A DNA stretch of 27,587 nucleotides from Geminicoccus sp035556675. GTDB lineage: Bacteria; Pseudomonadota; Alphaproteobacteria; Geminicoccales; Geminicoccaceae. The stretch covers positions 1 to 27,587 of the forward strand of contig NZ_DATMFZ010000358.1 in NCBI RefSeq assembly GCF_035556675.1, written 5' to 3'. A program made the translations under genes and the position numbers. The notes beneath the pieces are model-generated. The model made no database searches and had not been told where the DNA came from. It saw only the letters and a program-made list of their open reading frames with translations. Of this stretch, positions 7,773 to 14,596 are shown piece by piece. Numbering within the stretch: the first letter of the stretch is position 1; each line of letters starts with the position of its first letter.

Positions 7773-8774
7773 TCACTGCTGCGAGCGCTGGAACGCCCGC
7801 CACTTGCGGACATTGGCGTTGTGCTCCTGGAGCGTCCGGCCGAACGCGTGCCCGCCGCCGCCATCGGCCACGAAGTAGAGATAGTCGGTGTCGGCCGGGT
7901 TCACCGCCGCTTCCAGGGCGGCGCGCCCCGGCAGGGCGATCGGCCCCGGCGGCAGGCCGGCGCGCTGGTAGGTGTTGTAGTCGTCGTCAAGCCGCAGATC
8001 GGCCCGGGTCAGCGGCCGGCCGAGATCGGACAGACCCTTGGTCAGCGCGTAGATCACTGTGGGGTCGGCCTGGAGCGGCATGCCCCGGCGCAGCCGGTTC
8101 ACATAGACGCTCGCGACCGTCCGGTACTCCTCGGGGAGCGCCGTTTCCTTCTCGATGATGGAGGCGAGCGTCACCGCCTCCTCCAGCGTCTCGAATGGCA
8201 GGTCGTCGGCCCGCGCTGCCCAGATCTCCTCCTGGGCCTTGCGCATCGCCGCCACCATGCGCTCCGCCACCGCCCGCCGCTCCTCGCCGCGCTGGAAGAA
8301 ATAGGTCTCGGGCAGGATGCCGCCCTCGGGCGGCAGATCCGGGAGGTCGCCCGTCAGCCGCTCCTCCGCCTCGAGCAGCGCCCAGGCCTCGCGCACGGTC
8401 CGCCCCTCGGGCACAGTCAGCCGGTGCAGCACCTGCCGCCCGGCCTCGATCATCGCCAGCGCCTCGTCCGGCGTGACACCGGGAACGAAGCGGTACTCGC
8501 CCGCCTGCAGGCGCCGGTCGCGCCCGGACAGCCGGGTGGCCAGCCGCAGGCGCAGGGCGTCGTCGATCACGCCCGCCTCTTCCAGACGGGCAGCGATCCC
8601 GGCCATGCCGACCCCGCGCGGCAGGAGGATGTCGACCTCCTGTGCCAGCGGGCCGGGCGTGACCATCCAGTTCTGCAGATGGCGATGGGCGAAGAACGCG
8701 CCGCCGATCAGCAGTGCCGCCAGGCACAGGCCGACGACGAGGAGGACAACCTGGCCGCGGCCGATGAACCGCAC
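7773..8774 (-). CDS. mltG: Endolytic murein transglycosylase MltG (YceG-like)
   Basis: This 333-residue single-pass inner-membrane protein has a basic N-terminus, a transmembrane helix at about residues 8-29, then a periplasmic LysM-like subdomain and the YceG catalytic domain. The catalytic glutamate is E208 in ASIIEKET. The downstream LQADPTVIYAL, YNTY and GLPPGPIALPG motifs are all present. MltG cleaves nascent peptidoglycan strands and acts as a terminase for glycan polymerisation. Translation probably starts at GTG 8774, one base after the fabF stop, so it is coupled to fabF. The fabF-mltG pairing is common in Proteobacteria. Confidence 0.95.
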   Translation of the reverse strand: MRFIGRGQVVLLVVGLCLAALLIGGAFFAHRHLQNWMVTPGPLAQEVDILLPRGVGMAGIAARLEEAGVIDDALRLRLATRLSGRDRRLQAGEYRFVPGVTPDEALAMIEAGRQVLHRLTVPEGRTVREAWALLEAEERLTGDLPDLPPEGGILPETYFFQRGEERRAVAERMVAAMRKAQEEIWAARADDLPFETLEEAVTLASIIEKETALPEEYRTVASVYVNRLRRGMPLQADPTVIYALTKGLSDLGRPLTRADLRLDDDYNTYQRAGLPPGPIALPGRAALEAAVNPADTDYLYFVADGGGGHAFGRTLQEHNANVRKWRAFQRSQQ

Positions 8775-8775
8775 G

Positions 8776-10038
8776 TCAGTCCGGAACGCCGATAATCAGC
8801 GAAGCATTGGTGCCGCCGAAGCCGAAGCTGTTGGACAGCGCGTTGCGGATGCGGCGCTCCTTGGCCTTGAGGGGCACGAGGTCCACACCGGCCGCGGACT
8901 CTTCCGGGTCCTTCAGGTTCAGGGTCGGCGGGGCGATCCCGTGCCTGATCGCCAGGATCGAGAAGATCGCCTCGACCGCACCGGCAGCCCCCAGGAGGTG
9001 GCCGATCGCGGACTTGGTCGACGACATCGAGACGTTCTTCATCGCGTCGCCGAACAGGCGCTTGACCGCACCCAGCTCGATCTCGTCGCCCAACGGCGTG
9101 CTGGTACCGTGCGCGTTGACATAGTCGATGTCGGCAGGCGTCATGCCGGCATTGCGCAGGGCGGCCGACATGGAGCGGAAGCCGCCATCGCCATCCGGCA
9201 TCGGTGCCGTCACGTGGTAGGCGTCGCCGGACAGGCCGTAGCCCTTGATCTCGGCATAGATCTTGGCGCCGCGTGCCTTGGCATGCTCGTATTCCTCGAG
9301 CACGACCACGCCGGCACCTTCCGCCATCACGAAGCCGTCGCGGCCCTTGTCCCAGGGGCGTGAGGCCTGCTCCGGCGTGTCGTTGTAGCTGGTCGAGAGC
9401 GCCCGCGCCGCGGCGAACCCGGCCATTCCCAGACGCGATACCGCCGCCTCCGTGCCGCCCGCCACCATCACGTCGGCGTCGCCGACCCGGATCAGCCGGG
9501 ATGCGTCGCCGATCGCGTGGGCGCCGGTCGAGCAGGCGGTGACCACGGCATGGTTTGGCCCGCGCAGCCCGAACTTGATCGAGACCTGGCCGCCGGCAAG
9601 GTTGATCAGGGCGCTCGGGATGAAGAAGGGGCTGATCCGCCTGGGCCCCTGCTTCTCCAGGACCAGTGCCGCCTCGGCGATGGCGTTCAGGCCGCCGATG
9701 CCGGAGCCGATCAGCACACCCGACCGGTTCTTCTGCTCATCCGTGGCCAGCGGAATGCCGCTGTCCGCGATCGCCTCGGCGGCCGCGGCCATGGCGAGCA
9801 CGATGAAATGGTCGTTGCGCCGGAGTTCCTTGGGGTCGATGAAGTCGGTCGGCCTGAAGCCGCCCGGCTCCCCCTCGCCCGGCACCAGGCCGGCCACCTT
9901 GGCCGGAAGGTCCGACACGTCGAACCGATCGATGCGGCGCAGTCCGGACTCCGCGGCCACGAGCCTGTTCCAGCTCGTCTCGACTCCCGTACCCAGCGGG
10001 GACACCATCCCCAGCCCGGTTACGACAACACGCCTCAT
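8776..10038 (-). CDS. fabF: 3-oxoacyl-[ACP] synthase II (FabF)
   Basis: This is a 420-residue beta-ketoacyl-ACP synthase (KAS II). The start at 10038 gives MRRVVVTGLGMVSPLG, the canonical N-terminus. The catalytic triad is visible: C169 in TACSTGAHAIG, H310 in VNAHGTSTPLGD, and H347 in KSAIGHLLGAAG, with K342. The Gly-rich C-terminal SNSFGFGGTNASL is also present. FabF condenses malonyl-ACP with acyl-ACP in fatty-acid elongation and controls the temperature response of unsaturated acids in E. coli. It follows acpP by 46 bases and precedes mltG by 1 base, in the conserved fabD-fabG-acpP-fabF order. Confidence 0.98.
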   Translation of the reverse strand: MRRVVVTGLGMVSPLGTGVETSWNRLVAAESGLRRIDRFDVSDLPAKVAGLVPGEGEPGGFRPTDFIDPKELRRNDHFIVLAMAAAAEAIADSGIPLATDEQKNRSGVLIGSGIGGLNAIAEAALVLEKQGPRRISPFFIPSALINLAGGQVSIKFGLRGPNHAVVTACSTGAHAIGDASRLIRVGDADVMVAGGTEAAVSRLGMAGFAAARALSTSYNDTPEQASRPWDKGRDGFVMAEGAGVVVLEEYEHAKARGAKIYAEIKGYGLSGDAYHVTAPMPDGDGGFRSMSAALRNAGMTPADIDYVNAHGTSTPLGDEIELGAVKRLFGDAMKNVSMSSTKSAIGHLLGAAGAVEAIFSILAIRHGIAPPTLNLKDPEESAAGVDLVPLKAKERRIRNALSNSFGFGGTNASLIIGVPD

Positions 10039-10084
10039 GTCGATCGTTCCAACGTTGCGACGGATGCCAAGGCCGTGGGCGGGT

Positions 10085-10318
10085 TCAGCTGTTGGCCTTG
10101 ATGAAGTCGATCGCGTCCTTGACGGTGAGGATCTTCTCAGCCGCATCATCGGGGATCTCGACCCCGAACTCTTCCTCGAACGCCATCACGAGCTCGACGG
10201 TGTCGAGGCTGTCGGCGCCGAGATCGTCGACGAAGCTCGCATTCTCCTGCACCTTCGCCTCGTCGACACCAAGGTGCTCGACGACGATCTTCTTAACGCG
10301 CTCAGCGATATCGCTCAT
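10085..10318 (-). CDS. acpP: Acyl carrier protein
   Basis: This 77-residue acidic protein begins MSDIAERVKKIV (start at 10318). The phosphopantetheine attachment site is S37 in the DSLDTVELVM motif. Length and sequence match a housekeeping ACP, which carries growing acyl chains on a 4'-phosphopantetheine arm for fatty-acid and lipid A synthesis. A 192-base gap separates it from fabG, the largest gap in this cluster. It may therefore have its own promoter, as is common for the abundantly expressed ACP, although no convincing -35/-10 pair was seen. Confidence 0.98.
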   Translation of the reverse strand: MSDIAERVKKIVVEHLGVDEAKVQENASFVDDLGADSLDTVELVMAFEEEFGVEIPDDAAEKILTVKDAIDFIKANS

Positions 10319-10450
10319 CGGAAACGGTCCTCGACCCTGGACTGACTGGAACACCCGAACCCGGCGCATCGCGAGCAATACGGCCGACCTACCCCCGGGT
10401 GTGGCGGGCTTCCTACACGATGGCTCGAACCTTGACCAGCGTCCGGCCGG

Positions 10451-10467
10451 CCGAGGTCCCGCCTCGG
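10451..10467 (-). terminator. GC-rich hairpin between fabG and acpP
   Basis: CCGAGG (10451-10456) and CCTCGG (10462-10467) pair with a 5-base loop, 44 bases past the fabG stop on the minus strand. It lacks a T-run, so it is only a weak candidate for transcript termination or for stabilising the fabG 3' end ahead of acpP. Confidence 0.25.
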
Positions 10468-10510
10468 TGCGCAGATCGTATTGTTTCTGCCGAAGACAAG
10501 GGCACGACGC

Positions 10511-11248
10511 TCAGATCATCGCCATCCCGCCGTTCACGTGCAGCGTCTCGCCGGTCACATAGGCGGCCTCGTCACTGGCCAGATACACCACGGCGGCCGC
10601 GATGTCGGCGCCCGTCCCCAGCCGGCCGGCCGGAATACGCCCGAGCAGGCTTTCCCGATGCTTCTCGTCGAGCTTCTGGGTCATCGCGGTATCGATGAAG
10701 CCCGGGGCCACGCAGTTGACGGTGATGCCGCGGCTGCCCAGCTCGGCCGCCAGCGCCTTGGTCATGCCGACCAGCCCCGCCTTGGCCGCCGCGTAGTTGG
10801 CCTGCCCGGCATTGCCCGTGGCCCCCACCACCGAGCCGATATTGATGATCCGGCCATGGCGGCGCTTCATCATGCCCTTCAGGCCGGCGCGCGAGAGGCG
10901 GAACACCGCCGACAGGTTGGTCTCGATCACCGCCGACCAGTCGTCGTCCTTCATCCGCATCGCCAGCATGTCGCGGGTGATGCCGGCATTGTTGACCAGC
11001 ACGTCGACCGGGCCCGCTGCTTCGGCTTCCTTCATCAGCCGCTCGGCGGCATCCGGCTCCGCGAGATCGGCCACCACCACCTGCACCCGGTCGCCCAGCT
11101 CGGCCGCCAGCTTCGCCAGCACTTCCTCGCGCCGCCCGGTGATCACTAGGGAGGCGCCCTGCGCATGCAGCGCCCGGGCGATCGCCTCGCCGATGCCGCC
11201 CGTGGCACCCGTGACCAGCGCACGCCGCGCCGAGAGATCGAACATCAT
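10511..11248 (-). CDS. fabG: 3-oxoacyl-[ACP] reductase FabG
   Basis: This is a 245-residue classical SDR. TGATGGIG is at residues 13-20, NNAG at 86-89, and the tetrad N111, S139, Y152, K156 lies within NYAAAKAGLVG. The end (TGETLHVNGGMAMI) is the diagnostic FabG terminus, so it can be told from the unrelated SDR at 7035. FabG reduces beta-ketoacyl-ACP with NADPH in each elongation cycle. Two adjacent ATG codons (11248 and 11245) are possible starts. A GGAG lies 4 bases before the first and 7 before the second, so MFDLSARR from 11245 may be the real start. fabD lies 35 bases upstream. Confidence 0.97.
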   Translation of the reverse strand: MMFDLSARRALVTGATGGIGEAIARALHAQGASLVITGRREEVLAKLAAELGDRVQVVVADLAEPDAAERLMKEAEAAGPVDVLVNNAGITRDMLAMRMKDDDWSAVIETNLSAVFRLSRAGLKGMMKRRHGRIINIGSVVGATGNAGQANYAAAKAGLVGMTKALAAELGSRGITVNCVAPGFIDTAMTQKLDEKHRESLLGRIPAGRLGTGADIAAAVVYLASDEAAYVTGETLHVNGGMAMI

Positions 11249-11283
11249 GCTTCTCCGGAACAAAATCGGTCGGAAGGAAGGGA

Positions 11284-12231
11284 TCAGGACAGGGCCGCAG
11301 CGACGGCGTCGAGATCGGCCGGCTCGGCGAGATTCAGGAGGGTGGCGCCCGGCACGGCACGCTTGGCAAGGCCGGTCAGCACCTTGCCGGCGCCCAGCTC
11401 CAGGATGGTGGCGACGCCCAGGCGGCCCATGGTGGCCATGCTCTCGCGCCACCGTACCCGGCTGGTCGCCTGGCGGACCAGGAGGCCCGGCAGGCTTGCC
11501 GGGTCGGCCACGGGCTCGGCCGTGACGTTGGCGATCAGCGGCACCGCCGGTGCTGCAAAGCGCACGTCGGCCAGCGCTCTTTCCAGGCGGTCGGCCGCCG
11601 GTGCCATCAGCGCGCAATGGAACGGCGCGCTCACCTGCAGGAGCACGACCCGCTTGGCGCCCCGCTCCTTGGCGATGGCGACAGCCCGCTCGACCGCTTC
11701 CTTGCTGCCGGACAGGACCGCCTGGCCGTCCGCGTTGTCATTGGCGAGCTGGCACACGCCACCATCCGCCGCGGCGGCATCGGCCACCGCCATGGCGGCG
11801 TCGGGGCCCAGCCCCAGCACCGCGGCCATGGCCCCCTCGCCAGCCGGCACCGCGTCCTGCATCGCCTCGCCGCGCAGGCGCAGGAGGCGGGCAGCATCGG
11901 CCACTGCGATCGAGCCGGCCGCAGCCAGTGCGGAATATTCGCCCAGCGAATGGCCGGCGACGTAGTCCAGCCGGTCGGCGAGCCTGCCGCCCAGCCGCTC
12001 CTCCAGGGCCCGCACGGCCGCGAGCGAAGTCGCCATCAGGGCGGGCTGGGCGTTGGCGGTGAGCGTAAGGCGGTCGGCCGGCCCCTCGAAGATCAGGGCG
12101 GAGAGCTTCTCGCCCAGCGCCTCGTCGACCTCCTCGAACAGCCGGCGCGCGGCCGGCGACGCCGCGGCCAGGGCACTGCCCATGCCCACTGCCTGCGCAC
12201 CCTGGCCAGGAAACACCGCGATCACGGCCAT
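11284..12231 (-). CDS. fabD: Malonyl-CoA:ACP transacylase FabD
   Basis: This is a 315-residue malonyl transferase. The start at 12231 gives MAVIAVFPGQGAQAVGMG, the canonical N-terminus, preceded by an AAGGGAAG ribosome binding site. The nucleophile S95 lies in GHSLGEYSAL and the catalytic H206 in VSAPFHCALM. The enzyme moves malonyl from CoA to ACP, supplying FabF. It is the first gene of the minus-strand fab cluster and is divergent from rpsF across 230 bases. The C-terminus is Ala-rich but of normal length. Confidence 0.97.
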   Translation of the reverse strand: MAVIAVFPGQGAQAVGMGSALAAASPAARRLFEEVDEALGEKLSALIFEGPADRLTLTANAQPALMATSLAAVRALEERLGGRLADRLDYVAGHSLGEYSALAAAGSIAVADAARLLRLRGEAMQDAVPAGEGAMAAVLGLGPDAAMAVADAAAADGGVCQLANDNADGQAVLSGSKEAVERAVAIAKERGAKRVVLLQVSAPFHCALMAPAADRLERALADVRFAAPAVPLIANVTAEPVADPASLPGLLVRQATSRVRWRESMATMGRLGVATILELGAGKVLTGLAKRAVPGATLLNLAEPADLDAVAAALS

Positions 12232-12265
12232 GCTTCTTCCCTTCTGGCTTGCCTTGCGCGCTCGT

Positions 12266-12334
12266 GGAGGATGCGAGGCAGCCGCGGATGTCAAGCGTGC
12301 GGGCGCTTGCATCGGGCAAATGCGCTGCTATGTT
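12266..12334. promoter_or_regulatory. rpsF/fabD: Divergent promoter region for fabD and rpsF
   Basis: On the plus strand, CTTGCA (12306-12311) and TATGTT (12329-12334) are spaced 17 bases apart, a good sigma-70-type candidate for the rpsF operon. On the minus strand, a perfect TTGACA sits at 12294-12289 facing fabD, with only a weak -10 about 15-17 bases on (CATCCT or TCCTCC). The two -35 boxes are about 11 bases apart, back to back. Assigned by consensus only. Confidence 0.4.
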
Positions 12335-12347
12335 CCGCCGGCTTCGT

Positions 12348-12420
12348 GGTCCGGGCAACCGGACCCGAGGGTCGCGTGCTGCACGGATCAGCAACCCGTA
12401 CCGCTTTTGGTGGTGGCGGG
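12348..12420 (+). promoter_or_regulatory. Structured 5' leader of the rpsF-rpsR-rplI operon
   Basis: Three consecutive stem-loops can be drawn between the putative promoter and rpsF. The first is GGTCCGG/CCGGACC with a GCAA tetraloop (12348-12365). The second is TGCTG/CAGCA with a 7-base loop (12377-12393). The third is CCCG-ACC/GGT-CGGG with a small internal loop or bulge (12395-12420). The S6:S18 complex is known to bind the leader of its own operon in several bacteria. This leader is a natural candidate for such autoregulation, although the exact known motif was not confirmed here. Confidence 0.45.
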
Positions 12421-12461
12421 GATTCGTGCTGTCCATATCAAGGCAGGCCAAAGGGAACGTC

Positions 12462-12917
12462 ATGCCCTTTTACGAGCACACCTTGATTGCGCGTCCCGAT
12501 CTTTCGGCTCAGCAGGCGCAGACGCTCTCCGAGAGCATCGCGCAGATCATCGCCGACAACGGCGGTTCGGTCAGCAAGGTCGAGTACTGGGGACTGCGCA
12601 ATCTCACCTACCGGATCAAGAAGAACCGGAAGGGCCATTACCTGCACTTCAACCTGGATGCGGCAGCCGCCTGCATCGAGGAGCTGGAGCGCCAGGAGCG
12701 CATCCATGAGGATGTGCTGCGCTACCTGACCGTCCGGGTCGAGGAGCTGGATCCCAACCCGTCGCAGATCATGGTCGCGAAGAGCAGCCGCGAGGAGCGG
12801 GGCCGCCGCGACGACGGCTATCGCCGTGACCGCGACGACCGTGGCCCGCGCGAGGACCGCCCGCGCGGCGACCGTGACGAGCCGCGCCGCGAGCGCCGTG
12901 AGGAGGAAGTGGCATGA
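12462..12917 (+). CDS. rpsF: Ribosomal protein S6 (bS6) with charged C-terminal tail
   Basis: This is a 151-residue bS6. ATG 12462 is preceded by AAGGGA and gives MPFYEHTLIARPDLS, the standard start. Residues about 1-96 form the ferredoxin-like S6 core (YWGLRNLTYRIKKNRKGHYLHFN). Residues about 107-151 are a low-complexity tail made almost only of Arg, Asp and Glu, with DDRGPRED- and RPRGDRDEP-like repeats. S6 binds 16S rRNA as a heterodimer with S18 on the 30S platform. Extended charged tails on S6 are common in alphaproteobacteria. Its TGA overlaps the rpsR start, so the partners are co-translated. Confidence 0.97.
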   Translation: MPFYEHTLIARPDLSAQQAQTLSESIAQIIADNGGSVSKVEYWGLRNLTYRIKKNRKGHYLHFNLDAAAACIEELERQERIHEDVLRYLTVRVEELDPNPSQIMVAKSSREERGRRDDGYRRDRDDRGPREDRPRGDRDEPRRERREEEVA

Positions 12918-13195
12918 TGGACAACGATGCCGGCGAACGCCGCCGTCCTGCCGAGCCGCCGGCGATCACCATCCGCCGGCCGTTCTTCCGCCGCAAGAAG
13001 GCCAGCCCCTTCGCGCATGCCGATGCGCCGGCGATCAACTACAAGGACATCAAGCTGCTGCAGCGCTTCATCAGCGAGCGCGGCAAGATCGTCCCGCGCC
13101 GCATCACGGCGGTGACCGCCAAGGAGCAGCGCGCGCTGGCCCAGGCCATCAAGCGTGCCCGCGAGCTGGCGCTCCTGCCCTACGTGGCCGGCTGA
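12914..13195 (+). CDS. rpsR: Ribosomal protein S18 (bS18)
   Basis: This 93-residue basic protein contains the S18 core: RPFFRRKKASPF near residue 22, then INYKDIKLLQRFISERGKIVPRR and the AxxQRxLAQAIKRARELALLPY signature. The N-terminus carries a roughly 20-residue Pro/Arg extension. ATG 12914 overlaps the rpsF stop (ATGA); the next codon is also ATG, so the start could be one residue later. It forms the S6:S18 heterodimer on the 30S platform. Confidence 0.98.
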   Translation: MMDNDAGERRRPAEPPAITIRRPFFRRKKASPFAHADAPAINYKDIKLLQRFISERGKIVPRRITAVTAKEQRALAQAIKRARELALLPYVAG

Positions 13196-13207
13196 GGAGG
13201 ACCGAAC

Positions 13208-13765
13208 ATGGAAGTCATCCTCCTGGAGCGCGTTCACAAGCTCGGCCAGATGGGCGAGATCGTGAAGGTGCGCAACGGCTTTGGCCGCAACTACCTGATC
13301 CCGCAGGGTAAGGCGGTCAATGCCACCAAGGCCGCGCGTGAGGACTTCGAGAAGCGACGGGTCCAGCTGGAGGCCCGCAACCTCGAGCTGAAGGGCGAGG
13401 CGCAGAAGCTGGCCGGCAGCGTCGAGGGCCGCACGATCGTGCAGATCCGCCAGGCCGGTGAGGCCGGCAACCTGTTCGGCTCGGTGACGGCGCGCGACAT
13501 CGCAGCGGCACTCACCGCCGACGGCCTGTCGATCGATCACCACCAGATCCGCCTGGAGAACCCGATCAAGACCTCGGGTCTCCATCCGGTGATCGTGGCG
13601 CTGCATCCCGAGGTCGAGGTCACCATCACGGTGAACGTCGCCCGCACGGTCGAGGAAGCCGAGATCCAGGCCGGCAAGGCCGCCCCCGTCGAAGAGGAGG
13701 AGGCCGAGGAGGCCGAGCTCGACGACGAGGACGACCTGGAAGCGCAGATCCTGGCGATCCGCTGA
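13208..13765 (+). CDS. rplI: Ribosomal protein L9 (bL9) with acidic tail
   Basis: This is a 185-residue bL9. The N-terminal domain has MEVILLERVHKLGQMGEIV and the signature GFGRNYLIPQGKA; a central helix (about 40-75) leads to the C-terminal RNA-binding domain (about 76-149). A further 35 residues form an acidic tail (EEEEAEEAELDDEDDLEAQ-like), longer than the ~149-residue E. coli protein. L9 binds the L1 stalk region of 23S rRNA and helps maintain reading frame. A strong GAGGAGG ribosome binding site lies just after the rpsR stop. It is the last gene of the operon; a terminator follows. Confidence 0.98.
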   Translation: MEVILLERVHKLGQMGEIVKVRNGFGRNYLIPQGKAVNATKAAREDFEKRRVQLEARNLELKGEAQKLAGSVEGRTIVQIRQAGEAGNLFGSVTARDIAAALTADGLSIDHHQIRLENPIKTSGLHPVIVALHPEVEVTITVNVARTVEEAEIQAGKAAPVEEEEAEEAELDDEDDLEAQILAIR

Positions 13766-13784
13766 CCCTTCGGGGCGGATTTCG

Positions 13785-13849
13785 CTGCACTGCGCAACCG
13801 CGTTGCAAAGCCTGTGTGCGTGTGCACAAACTGGCCATCGATGGGCCAG
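13785..13849 (+). promoter_or_regulatory. TGC/GCA-rich stretch and palindrome upstream of phaR
   Basis: Between rplI and phaR there is a stretch dense in TGC/GCA triplets (13785-13828, beginning CTGCACTGCGCA). It is followed by the perfect palindrome CCATCGATGG (13835-13844), flanked by CTGG and CCAG (13831-13849). PhaR repressors of Paracoccus and Rhodobacter are known to bind CTGC-N3-GCAG-like sites, including near their own gene. No exact copy of that motif was found, so autoregulation is only a suggestion. The stretch lies upstream of the rplI terminator. Confidence 0.3.
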
Positions 13850-13866
13850 GATACAGGTGAAGATCA

Positions 13867-13890
13867 GGGGCTCCTTCGGGGGCCCCTTTT
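13867..13890 (+). terminator. Rho-independent terminator of rpsF-rpsR-rplI
   Basis: GGGGCTCC (13867-13874) pairs with GGGGCCCC (13879-13886), including one G-T wobble, closing a C(TTCG)G tetraloop, then TTTT (13887-13890). Stem, ultra-stable loop and T-run together make a textbook terminator, about 100 bases after rplI. Confidence 0.85.
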
Positions 13891-13929
13891 CGGTTGCAGG
13901 ATGGGCGAAGTCCATCGAAGGGACGCCAG

Positions 13930-14556
13930 ATGAGCACACGCACGGCGGACGAGGCGGGAACCGGCAGCGAGAAGGTCGCGATCGTCAAGAAGTACGCGAA
14001 TCGCCGGCTCTACAACACGGCGACTTCCAGCTACGTGACGCTGGACGAGCTCAGCCGGATGGTTCGCGACGGCGAGCATTTCCTGGTCTATGACGCCAAG
14101 AGCGGCGAGGACATCACCCGCTCGGTGCTCACCCAGATCATCCTCGAGGAGGACGGCAAGGGCCGCAACCTTCTGCCGATCGGCTTTTTGCGCCAGCTCA
14201 TCAGCTATTACGACGACAGCCTGCAGCAGGTACTGCCGCGCTATCTCGACATCAGCATGGAGAGCTTCACCCGGCAGCAGGACCAGATGCGCGCCTATCT
14301 CCAGGGCACGTTCGGGCCGTTCTTCCCGGCCGAGCGGTTCGACGAGATGACCCGCCAGAACATGGCCCTGCTGCAGAATGCCGCCCGGATGTTCAACCCG
14401 TTCGCCGCCGCCGCCGCCGCGGCCGCCGGGACGAAGGAGCCGGCCCAGCCCGAGCCGCTGGCAGCCGATCCGGTCCGCGACGAGGTGTCCGAACTGAAGA
14501 ACCAGCTGGCCGCCATGCAGCGCCAGATCGAGGAGATCGGCAAGAAGCGCGGCTGA
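13930..14556 (+). CDS. phaR: Polyhydroxyalkanoate synthesis repressor PhaR
   Basis: This is a 208-residue PhaR. After a short polar leader the PHA accumulation regulator DNA-binding domain spans about residues 18-80 (KKYANRRLYNT, SYVTLDELSRMVRDG, DITRSVLTQIILEE). A PHB_acc region follows (GFLRQLISYYDDSLQQVLPRYLDISM). The C-terminal third has an Ala run (about 160-168) and a short coiled coil (VRDEVSELKNQLAAMQRQIEEI). PhaR represses phasin and PHA genes and is released when it binds PHA granules. ATG 13930 was chosen because the in-frame TTG at 13894 overlaps the terminator region. No phaC, phaP or phaZ gene lies in the window. Confidence 0.95.
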   Translation: MSTRTADEAGTGSEKVAIVKKYANRRLYNTATSSYVTLDELSRMVRDGEHFLVYDAKSGEDITRSVLTQIILEEDGKGRNLLPIGFLRQLISYYDDSLQQVLPRYLDISMESFTRQQDQMRAYLQGTFGPFFPAERFDEMTRQNMALLQNAARMFNPFAAAAAAAAGTKEPAQPEPLAADPVRDEVSELKNQLAAMQRQIEEIGKKRG

Positions 14557-14596
14557 GCGCCCGCTCCTCCCCTCTCCCCCCAGCAAGGGACGCCGG

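Noticed and set aside
5969..8158. 729-residue plus-strand open frame
   Set aside because: It crosses rsmA, antisense gmk and the SDR gene in the wrong frame; all three real genes have strong family motifs.
10319..10510. acpP promoter
   Set aside because: Several partial -35 or -10 matches were seen but none with both boxes at acceptable spacing, so none is reported.
13894..13929. Upstream TTG start for phaR
   Set aside because: It would start 4 bases after the terminator T-run and add residues without family similarity; ATG 13930 fits PhaR proteins.
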